Below are positions 51,009-59,981 of a stretch of 64,000 nucleotides of DNA, in pieces. Each line of letters begins with the position of its first letter. The first letter of the stretch is position 1. The notes beneath the pieces were generated by a model. It had not been told where the DNA came from, made no database searches, and was given only the letters and a program-made list of their open reading frames with translations. The stretch covers positions 682,001 to 746,000 of the forward strand of contig BRON01000015.1 of assembly GCA_024345305.1 (NCBI GenBank), in the 5' to 3' direction. Both the position numbers and the translations under genes were made by a program. The stretch comes from Mrakia gelida (lineage: Eukaryota; Basidiomycota; Tremellomycetes; Cystofilobasidiales; Mrakiaceae).

Positions 51009-52317
51009 TCACCATCCAGGCTCGGAGCAGAGGTGCTTGTGATGCTTCCAGTCGAGTCGCTGGTGCTCTGGTGGAGAGAGAAGAAGGGATCAGCTCAGAG
51101 AGAGGTGAAAACGAGAGAGAGGACGAACCTCTGCAGCAGTAGCGAACCGAAACGCACTGTTCGAAAGGAACGAAAGCGAGTCAGGCCGAGAAAAGACGAG
51201 AAAAACGAAGAACGAAAACGTCTCAGACTTACTCTCGAGCACGCCTTCATCTCTCCCTGCACCTGACAAGCTGAAACTGCACCCGCTTCCCTCCTGGTGA
51301 GCTCGCAAACGAGCCACGGTCGCGACGTCGAAAGTTCCCACTCTGATCCATCACTCGACAACGACTCGACGTCCCAGCGTCTCTTTTGAAGAAACGTCAT
51401 CATCTTGATCGCTTTGAGACTCTTTTCGGGATCCAGCTGCTGGAAGAAAGGTGTGGCGGTGAGGAGGAGACCGAGTCGCGTTGCGAGCGCGCTCTTCGTC
51501 TCGGAGGAGAGGGGACCGACCTGACCTCTCTCGACGAGGGAAGGGCTGAGTACCGGGGAAAGGAGGTAGAGAGGGTGAAGGATCGCCATCATCCACATCA
51601 TGTAGACGGTGCTTTCAGGATGTCCCTGTTGAAAGAAGAGCAGCGAAAGGAAGAAGAGAAAAGCTCGTCAATTTCGATCGATCTTCCTCCCATCAAGATC
51701 CTCGGGACTCACGATGACGCGGAAGTTATCGACTGGGATGATAGACATAGCCTCGAGATGAGCGATGAGCACGTTAAGGGCCTCTGTGGGATGGAGTCGA
51801 ACGAAACGTTCCCACGACGGAGCGGAATCCAACGCGCTTTCGAGCTGAGTGCAGCAGGTCGTCGTGAAGGAGAAGACGGCTCTGCTTCCGTGGACCTCGT
51901 CCAGGTCGCCGAGAGCGGGATCAAGGAGACCGAGAGCTGCCTCGCTATGACTTCGAAGGAGGGCAGGGAGATAGGCTGAGGTGACTTCCGCCTGTCGTTG
52001 GAGGGAGTCGAACGACGGAGGGAAGATCAAGCTCGAGTCTTCCTGGAGGACTGAGAGATACGTACCCAGAACTGCTCTTCCTTAGTCGTAGAAAGGTTCC
52101 CTATCTCGACGATCTGAGAAGGTCACGAAGGTTTGACGGGGCCGTCAGTCAAGGACTTCTGAGGGGGGGGGACACCATGAAGGCTTAAGACCAAACGGAC
52201 CTGCTTCATTCGAACGCTGTTCTCAACATCGGTGAGATCCTCAGAATTTGCCGTTCCATCGATGCCGGGCGAGAGGCCAAGAGCCAAGGCGTAGGAGGAA
52301 GGAGTGATCTCGGTCAT
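51009..52317 (-). CDS. C-terminal MYND zinc-finger protein
   Basis: Six exons: 52201-52317, 52066-52113, 51713-51991, 51233-51625, 51129-51156, 51009-51067 (307 residues). The last three exons assemble a MYND finger at the C-terminus: CQVQGEMKACSR + CVSVRYCCR + EHQRLDWKHHKHLC, with WKHHKHLC the typical MYND end. The rest is helical, without SET or other recognised domain. MYND fingers bind proline-rich partner peptides. The acceptor at 51992-51994 gives a normal 71-nt intron; a nearer CAG would give an impossible 23-nt intron. The N-terminal cysteine pairs look irregular compared with a canonical C-x2-C, so one zinc site may be degenerate. Confidence 0.75.
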
Positions 52318-52788
52318 GGTGGAAGGTCGAAAGGGAAGGAGGAGAAGAAGCGAATGGAGGAGATGGACGTCGGGAGCGAAGGTGAGTTCGCGATTTCGAG
52401 GCGAGGAGGAGAGAGGAGCTGCTCTCGTCGTCAAGCAGATTTTATGTCCCAGAGCTTCGAGAGCTGGATATATTCAAGGGATGACCAGGTCTTTCGAGAC
52501 CCAGACCCGAGGTCAAGGTATAATGAGACGAGGTGGTGAAGCTCGTCGCGTGAAGGCCCACCCTTTGCTCGACTCGACGACGCTGAACGAAGCTCACTGA
52601 AGCGTCTGATTTCTTCGCGTGCAGTTTTTCAACCCGAGAATTATTGGATACATAATCAAAGAAGTAGTGTATCAACTCGCCACATCCTCTACTTGACGAC
52701 CACTTCTACAGCCTTCGCCGACAGGGCGACCTTCGAGACGTTTCGACGACTCGCTCCCAACCTCCACTCCCCCACGACCTTCCTAAAC
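52318..52788. other. Divergent intergenic region
   Basis: About 470 bases between the MYND gene (-) and STI1 (+). A possible heat-shock element is listed separately. Nothing else is recognised. Confidence 0.5.
52732..52744 (+). promoter_or_regulatory. Possible heat-shock element upstream of STI1
   Basis: TTCgaGACgtTTC matches alternating TTC/GAA units with one mismatch, 45-57 bases before the STI1 ATG. STI1 genes are classic Hsf1 targets. The proximity to the start means it could lie within the transcript. Confidence 0.25.
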
Positions 52789-55700
52789 ATGTCTGCTGTT
52801 CGTCTACGCTCCCTTCTAGCTCGACTCTCTCTCTCAATCTCAGAGCTGACTCGTATCTATCCCTTGCGACCTTGTAGGAAGATTTCAAAGCTCAAGGCAA
52901 CAAGGCGTTCTCGTCCAAAGACTACGAAGGAGCCATCGAGCTCTTCTCAAAAGTGAGCTCGACCTTCCTTCCCTTCTTTCTGTCGGCTTCAGCTCTTTAG
53001 CCCCCTTCTCTGGCTCGGGGTCGAGCTGGAAGGGGATACAGGGAGAGCTCGTCCTTGTAAACCTGCTGCTTCGACGCTCTCATTTCTCGGAGCTTCCCTA
53101 CGACTCTGAAGAGATGATGGAAGGAAGGAGACGTTGTCAGCTAACCTTCCCTTTGGGTTTCCCTCTCCCCCCTCCTTGCCAGGCCATCGAGCTCGACCCT
53201 ACGAACCACGTCCTCTTCTCCAACCGAAGTGCTGCCTACGGAGGAAAGAAGGACTACGACGCTGCTCTCGCTGATGCGGAGGAGGTGCGTCGTCCATTCT
53301 CGACCTTCCTCTCTCTCCCTCTCGTCCTTGCCCGTCGCCCGACTCTGACACCGCGCTTCAACTCGTTTCTAACTCCCACAGACCATCAAGCTCAACCCTT
53401 CCTTCTCCAAGGGATACTCTCGAAAGGGTTCCGCTCTCCACGGTCAGCGTGAATACGAGGCTTCCATCGAGGCCTTCAAGGCTGGACTCGAGATCGAGCC
53501 CGGATCTGCTATCCTCAAGAAGGGTCTCGAGGAGGTAGAGAGGGCTTTGGAGAAGGATGGTAAGTGCACCTACATGCTAGGGCTCGTGGCGAGCTACTGG
53601 GAGGCGAGCTCAGGAGGAAGAAGGGAGGAAGGAGCTGAGCTCGCGACTTCGCCCTCGAATTCTCGACATCTCCTCGTCCCTGACCTTGCCTCTTGGTCGT
53701 CTTGCGATCTCCCAGAGGCTGGTGGAGGAGTCGGAGGTGATGGTATCGGAAAGATGTTCCAGGATCCTCAGATGTTCGCCAAGGTTCGTATCGTTTCCTT
53801 TCCCTTGAGCTCTCGCGAGCTCGACCTTTCCTTCCCTTCCTCCTTCAGCCCTCGTCCGAGCGAGCTGACCTCCTTCCCCAACGTCCTCCACTCTTATCCT
53901 CCCACCTCCAATCTACCCTTTCGCATTCCATCTCTCGCTCCCATCAACTCTACCACCATCACTTCTCCCTCTCCAGCTCGCCGCCAACCCCAAAACCGCT
54001 CCCCTCCTCGCCGACTCCGCCTTCCGTCTCAAGCTCCAGCAGATGCAGTCCAACCCCCAGCTCGGAGCCGACGCTTTCCAGGACCCTCGGATGATCCAGG
54101 TCATCGGTGTGCTCATGGGAGTCGATCTCAACGCCTTCGAGCGACCAGAAGGATCCTCCGACTCGTTCGACCCTCGGAACCCTGAGGCTTCCGCTCCTCC
54201 CGCCGCTTCTTCTTCTTCGTCTACACCGTCAGCAAAGGTCGAGAAGGAGGAGGTCAAGCAGGAGGAGACTGAGCCTATGGAGGTGGACGAGGAGGCTGGA
54301 AAGAAGGAGGAGGCTGAGGCGATTAAGAAGCAGGGAAACGAGTCGTACAAGGCTAGGAAGTTCGAGGAGGCTATTGGGTTCTACGAGAAGGCTTGGAGCA
54401 CGTGGCCCAAGGATATCTCGTTCCTTACCAACTTGGCTGGTGAGTTTTCGTTCCACGTCGTCTCGATTTGGCGTTGAAAACTGAAGCTCGTCGACGACGA
54501 ACGAGAGAGCTGATCGTTTCCTTTCGTTCTTTGCGTTCGCAGCCGTCTACTTCGAGCAGGGAGAGTTCGACAAGGCTATCGAGACGTGCAACAAGGCCGT
54601 CGAGGAGGGACGAGAGCTTCGGGCTGATTACAAGATGGTCGCTAAGTTCGTTCTTCGTCTCTCCGTTCTCCTGTCGACGCGTCGAAAGATCGAAACTAAC
54701 CTCGCTTCGCTCCCTCTTCGCTCGCTGACAGGGCCTTTGGACGAATGGGAACTTCTTACCAGAAGAAGGGAGATCTCGAGAATGCCATCAAGTTCTACAA
54801 CAAGTCGCTGACGGAGCACCGAACTCCTGACGTTCTCGATAAGCTTCGAGCTGTTCGTCCTCTCCTCCTCTTTCTTCCTCGTCCCTTCGGTTCGACGAGA
54901 CTGACCAGCCCTTCCTTCTCTCTTACAGGCCGAGAAGACCAAGAAGGACGCCGACATTGCTGCGTACATCAGTCCCGAGAAGGCTGAGGAGGCTCGAGCT
55001 CACGGAAACGAGTTGTTCAAGGTTCGTTTTCCTCCCCGTCTTGCTGGAGCGAGAACGCGTCTCTCTCGACGAGATTAATGGCTGACCTTTATGTTCTGGT
55101 TATCTCGAGCAGAAGGGAGACTTCGCCGGCGCTGTTGGAGCCTACACCGAGGCCATCAAGCGACTTCCGTACGTCCGATACGCGCTTCTCCTCGTCAGTC
55201 TCGTCGCGAGCGCTCCTCCGTTCTGACCTATGTCTCTCTCTTCTCCTCGTCGTCCTGCAGCACCGACCCCAAGGCTTTCAACAACCGAGCCTCCGCCTAC
55301 ACCAAGCTCGTCGCCTTCCCCGAAGCTCTCAAGGACGCCAACCACGCCATCACCCTCGACCCTCTCTTCGTCAAGGCTCACATCCGGAAGTCGCTCGTCC
55401 TCTTCGGAATGAGGGAATACGCGAAAGCCATCCAGGCTTGCGCTGCCGCTACCGATGCCGACGTGGAGAAGAAGAACACGAAGGAGATCGAGACTCAGTT
55501 GAGGAAGTGTTTGGTTGAGACCGAGAAGGAGAGGGAGGGAGAGAGCGAGGAACAGACCCTCAAGAGGGCCATGAGGGATCCGGAGGTTGCTGTGAGTTTT
55601 ACCGTCACTTCTTGCTGGTACGGAGGAGATGAGGGCCAGGTAGTTGACTGACTCGTTTGCTTTGCTGGTTCGCTCGCGATCTCAGGCTATCATGCAAGAT

Positions 55701-56014
55701 CCAGGTGCGTTTTGGGACGAATTCTTCGACTTCGTGGCCCCGTTCGCTCTCTTCTCGCCTTGTTGACCTCCTTTTCTTCTTCCTCTTATCTACCTCTTCT
55801 ACCCCACAGTCATGCGAAACATCCTCGAGCAAGCCCAGAGCGATCCTCGAGCTCTCCAGGATCACATGAAGGTGAGTCGTCGTCCTCTCCCCTCGTCCCT
55901 CGTCTCGCGTCAAGCTGACCCTCGTCGACGTTCGTTCGCTTTCCTTCGCAGTCTCCTCTGATCCGAGAGAAGATTCAGAAGCTGCAGGCTGCTGGAGTCA
56001 TCCGAATGCGTTAA
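52789..56014 (+). CDS. STI1: Hsp70/Hsp90 organising co-chaperone Sti1 (HOP)
   Basis: Fourteen exons: 52789-52797, 52878-52952, 53183-53284, 53382-53559, 53716-53783, 53977-54439, 54543-54645, 54732-54852, 54929-55021, 55113-55168, 55261-55591, 55686-55704, 55810-55871, 55952-56014 (580 residues; yeast 589). The full architecture is present: TPR1 ([20 protein letters not shown]), DP1 ([20 protein letters not shown]), TPR2A ([20 protein letters not shown]), TPR2B ([20 protein letters not shown]) and DP2 ([20 protein letters not shown]). The protein bridges Hsp70 and Hsp90 EEVD tails in the cytosol. The first exon is only 9 nt (ATGTCTGCT), fixed by GTTCGT after it and TPR1 in the next exon. An acidic linker after DP1 ([20 protein letters not shown]) is typical. 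Confidence 0.95.
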
Positions 56015-56343
56015 AATCATGGAGGTGGGACGAGAGTGAGGCGAGGCGAGGAGGAGGATCTTTCTGGTTTCTAGTTTTTTTTCGATGAAACGAACGAACG
56101 CCTTGGTTTCTCGTAGCTGAAGGTCGACGGAAAGGAAAGATTCACTCTCCCTTACGAGCTCTGTATGCAGAATGAAAAGCGTAGATACATAGAGATGATC
56201 TTTGTGTGAAGTCTGACCTCGTTCCCTCCTCCCTCGCTCCTGCTTCTCCCTTCGCTCGCTCCGTCCCCACCCTTCCGCATACCCGACCGACGATAGTTTC
56301 TGGAACCCCCCACTCCCTCCGACGAATCCTGCTTGACGCGTAT
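56015..56343. other. Convergent intergenic region
   Basis: About 330 bases between STI1 and the MLRQ-like gene. It includes a T-run after the STI1 stop. No gene is seen. Confidence 0.5.
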
Positions 56344-57197
56344 TTAGAGCTTCTCTCGCTTGTAACTGTTCCGATGAGGAGAGGAAGGGAGAAAGAGGAA
56401 GAGGGAGAGCAGGTGATGAGCTTTCGAGAGTTTGGAAAGGATAGGAAGGGATCGTCGCCGATTCGGTCTTCCAGAGCGAGGGAGGTGTCGAAAGATGGTG
56501 GGATGGAAGGGAGGGGGGGAAGGGGGGACTCACGGCTCTCCATCGTAGGTGTGGTTGACCTGTGGGATTGAAGAGAGGAAAGAAGCGAGTAAGCGTGAGC
56601 GAGGGAGGGCGAGAGGTCAAGGAAGGGAGAGGGCGGAGGAAGGAGAGAGGAGGGAGAGAGAGAGAGGAGGACGAACGGCGAAGAGCTTGACCTGCTGGTT
56701 GGGCTTGACGTGCTCCCAAGGTCTGGGGTTACCCTGCCTATCCCAGATAACTGCAGAGGTCGTACCGAGATATATACAGAGGTGGGAGGAAGGGAGGGGG
56801 AGAGGAAGAGATGACGAGCAGAGGAAGGAAAGAGAGGCCAGGTAAGCTTCCGAGCTCTCTTTGTTCTCGACCCAACGAAAGAAACGACTTACCATCAGGG
56901 GATCGAGCGAGACGAGAGACATACCAAACGGCTCCGGCAACAGCTCCACCGGCAACAGCCCAGATGCTGAAGGGAGAAGGAGAGAGAGAAGAGAGGTCAG
57001 CCTTCAGAGTCCCTTCGAGCTCCCTCCTTCGCCTCCTTCCTCCCCTACTGCCTAGAGTGTATATATTGTACTCACGGAAGCACCTCTATCGCAAAGAACT
57101 TGTCCATCAGATAGCTCTTCTTCTTTCCTCCTTCCTTTCCTCCAGAGGCGAGGAGACGAAGGGAAGGGCGCATAGCTCGAGCGGCGGAGGGGAACAT
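56344..57197 (-). CDS. MLRQ/NDUFA4-like respiratory subunit
   Basis: Five exons: 57076-57197, 56893-56966, 56677-56750, 56534-56559, 56344-56365 (105 residues). The N-terminus is basic and amphipathic (MFPSAARAMRPSLRLLASGG), a likely mitochondrial presequence. One membrane helix (IWAVAGGAVAGAVWYVSRLA) is followed by the family block SPDVIWDRQGNPRPWEHVKP and NQQVKLFAVN, matching the MLRQ/B12D family where the mammalian form reads xxPDVxWDRKNNPEPW. Members associate with complex I or cytochrome c oxidase in the inner membrane. The last two exons are tiny (26 and 22 nt) and end in YKREKL, like the lysine-rich family C-terminus. Confidence 0.85.
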
Positions 57198-57976
57198 GGC
57201 GAAGGTCGTGGTTGGGCTAAACGAGCGCCTCCCTCCTTATTTCGCTGAAGTGTTTACTTTTTTAGATCGTCTAATCTATCGTCACGGTACCCAACTCAAT
57301 CAGAGTCGAAGAGGAAAAGGCCTTTGAGATCTGGAGTCGAGAGAATTTTGACAGTTTCTCGACGCGCGCTCGGAGGTCCGCTTTCAGCTTCCCTGGTTTG
57401 TTTCTCTCCCTTCCTTTTAGAGGAGAGCTCAGCCCTCCCTTTCTCGGAAGCAAAGTGAATGAAATGCTTAGCTCGAGGTATGCACGGAGTCCAGAATGCA
57501 CAGGAAACGCCCAGAAGCTACAAGAGAAGAGGAGAGCGGGTAGCGGACGCGTCGCAGGATCGAGAACGACTGACTAGCGAGATCTCCGTCGAGAGGTCTG
57601 TCAGTGGAGATGAGCACCTTTCAAAAGTGTGTTCCTTGACTCAAAATTATCCAAACCCGGCTCCAGAGGATCTGAGACGAGACTCCTCTTGACTTCGTCG
57701 ACGCGTCTCCCCGTTCGCTCTCATCCTCTGTTGAAGATCCCATGCCCCTCACTCTACTCTGACCTCAACACAGAGCCGAGGGTATCAGTCGGATAACTGA
57801 GAGCACACAAAGTACAACTCTAGGACGCGACGCAGGATCGCGAGGCTGCTTCGGTGAAACGAGTCGCGTTTCGTCTTCTGAGGGCTGCAACAGATTTCAG
57901 ACGTTCTCCCCTAATTGAGCCTATTCGAGAGCCTCTCAACTTTCTCCTGCTTCAAATAAAACCTTCCTCCACCACA
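57198..57976. other. Intergenic region upstream of four-TM gene B
   Basis: About 780 bases between the MLRQ-like gene and the conserved flank of gene B. Two GACGCGTC copies occur at about 57547 and 57700. Short frames here show no family resemblance. Confidence 0.5.
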
Positions 57977-58082
57977 AAACTCGTCGCGTGTCACCTCGAA
58001 GCTGCGCCCTCTCCTGTTCAAACCTCGTTCCGACTTCCATCTCATGCTCTTCCTTCAAACCACAACCTCGCAAATCCAGAGC
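57977..58082 (+). promoter_or_regulatory. Upstream flank shared with paralog A
   Basis: Counterpart of 50757-50861: ACTCGTCGCGTGTCACC, a GCTGCG...CTCTCCTGTTCAAACC block, then a C/T-rich stretch up to the ATG at 58083. Confidence 0.7.
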
Positions 58083-59568
58083 ATGTACACCTCAAAGGCT
58101 TCCAAAGGCATCAAGATTTGTCGAGCGATCCTCTACGCGTCGCTCGTTGTCTGTTCTATCGTTCTCATCGCCGCCCTGACGCACACGGATCCGAGAGGCG
58201 TGAGTCTTCCACCTCTGTCCTCCGGTTCTGTTCCACGTCTTCAATCCCTTGCTAGGACCGGGATTGACCTCTTCTTCGTTTTGATTCCTCGTCATCTCGT
58301 TCCTTAGAGTGAGTTTCAGCCCTTCAAGCTGATGGATGGGGCTGGAGAGAGGGAGAAAGCAAGGCGAAGGAAGGTCGAATCTCACCTCCGCGTTCTTCCT
58401 CCTCCCCACCTCCCATCTCGCGTTTCAAAGGCGAATGGATCAAGCTCAAGCATCCAGAGACTATCACCTACCCCTATCCTCCCTACCCTCAGCCCTACCC
58501 TAACGTCACCACCGTCATCAGAACGATTTCTGCAGCAGCAGCGGCCGTTGAAACTGCAGCGGTCGAGAAACGACACGCCGTCCGAGCTCTCGTCGAGTCT
58601 TCTGCCGTCGCCAGCTCTTCAACCGGACCATGTCCCACTAGCTCGCCTTCTTACCCCTACCCCTACCCATATCCTTACCCTCATCCTCCCTGGGGAGGCT
58701 CTCGAACTCGATACTACGAGGTCTGTTACCTGTACGACTACAACGGTTCGTTCGCTTCACTTTTCTCCCTCGCTGCATCTCTCTCCGTCGCTGATCCTCC
58801 CCCCCTCCTTGCAGTCGTCCAGTTCATCGCCATCTCGGGTCTCGTCACCGCTCTCTGCATCATGGTCGTAACGTGAGCTCGTTTGAGTCTCGTTCGTCCA
58901 TCGTGTCTCGAGCTGACTCCGATTCATTGGCTTTCCTCCTCCCTCCGCCAGCTTCGTCCTCCCCACTCTCGACGGGACCTTCCTCGACTTCCTCAGCTAC
59001 TTCGGACTTGAAGTTGTGTTCGCGGTTCTCCTCCTCGCTCTATGGTCTGGTCAGTCTACTTTCAACCAACTTCATCGTTCAACCGTCGCGTCCGCTGATC
59101 GTCTCTTTCGCCGTTCTTCAGTCGTTGCTGGATTCACAACGCAACAGGCCGTCCAGCTTCTCCAGTGCTCAAAGCGTTCCAAGATCGGTTCGTCGCTCCA
59201 TCGAAGCTCTGTCGTTTCCCGAACTTGCCTGAACCTTCGCTTTCTTTCCTTTCGACCTCGTTCGTTGCAGCTCCCCTCATCCTCACCTTCGCCTGGCTAG
59301 GCTTCCTTAGTGCTCTTCTTCTCGCCGCTGGGTTCTTTTCCATCGCTGTCATCGAGAACGCTCGTGGAAACAAGAAGGCCAGTCGCGTCGCATTGTGGGG
59401 AACGAAGCGAGTCGAGAGCGAGAGCTGAATCGACGCGTCTTCACTTTCTTTCGTTTCGATCAGATCTGGACCAGTCGAGTCCAGGACTACGTCTTCGGAG
59501 AGCAGGCTATCAGGCTGCCTACCGTCACCTCGGATGATCTGGCTTCTCCGGTCGTCAGGTCTGGTTGA
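58083..59568 (+). CDS. Four-TM membrane protein, paralog B
   Basis: Exons: 58083-58199, 58308 (one nucleotide), 58431-58745, 58815-58872, 58952-59049, 59122-59187, 59271-59377, 59464-59568 (288 residues). Helices: AILYASLVVCSIVLIAALT, VQFIAISGLVTALCIMVV, LEVVFAVLLLALWSVVAGF, LILTFAWLGFLSALLLAAGF. Shared landmarks with paralog A include FVLPTLDGTFLDFLSYFGLE, the end of the loop at CYLYD, and the tail IWTSR..QDYVFGEQAIRLP. The loop is longer and carries a YP repeat. Splicing is essential because the unspliced frame stops at 58305-58307. The single A at 58308, flanked by TTAG and GTGAGT, restores the frame seen in paralog A. The donor of the last intron is GC (GCCAGT at 59378), where paralog A has GTCAGT. 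MARVEL-like by shape; function unknown. Confidence 0.8.
58652..58684 (+). repeat. Tyr-Pro tandem repeat in coding sequence
   Basis: TAYCCN units repeat in frame to encode five consecutive Tyr-Pro pairs in the extramembrane loop of paralog B, with further PYPP and PYPQPYP pieces near 58466-58500. Paralog A has only a short EPYPYPGWP at the matching place. Confidence 0.8.
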
Positions 59569-59981
59569 GCGGGTGCGTCGCGTGGAGCGAGTCGAGGAGA
59601 CGGTACGGGCGGGTGTGTGGGGATCTTCTGCGGCGGTTAGCTACTCTCGAACTATCTATCAGACTGATGGAAAAGAGCTTCCACGTCGAGGAGTCGAAGG
59701 AGGGAAGGCAAATGAGCGGCGGCGGCGACAACGAGGACGCGTCGAACCCTTACGCTTCGGCTCTCAACTGCTCTCCTCGAGAGCTTCGAGACATCTTCGA
59801 TGGAGGCAAAGCGCGGAAGCGGACGTTCAATGTATGGTTCACTTAATTGACGAGCAGGTGACGGCCAGCAACGCGTCGCAGAAACAGACGAAGAGAGAAA
59901 AGGCATGAGATTTCGTTGACGATTGAAGGAGCGTGAAGCTGGGACGAGGCTCGAAGGTAGCGCTGAGGTCGAGCCGCGCGT
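59569..59981. other. Convergent intergenic region
   Basis: About 410 bases between four-TM gene B and the second F-box-like gene. It corresponds in the mirror arrangement to the place of the Zn2Cys6 gene in the other arm, but I see no remnant of it. Confidence 0.45.

Noticed and set aside
52043..52065. 23-nt intron in the MYND gene
   Set aside because: Too short for spliceosomal removal; a later acceptor at 51992-51994 gives a normal intron in frame.
58332..58871. 179-codon frame overlapping paralog B
   Set aside because: Frame-shifted shadow of the loop exon; comparison with paralog A fixes the other frame.
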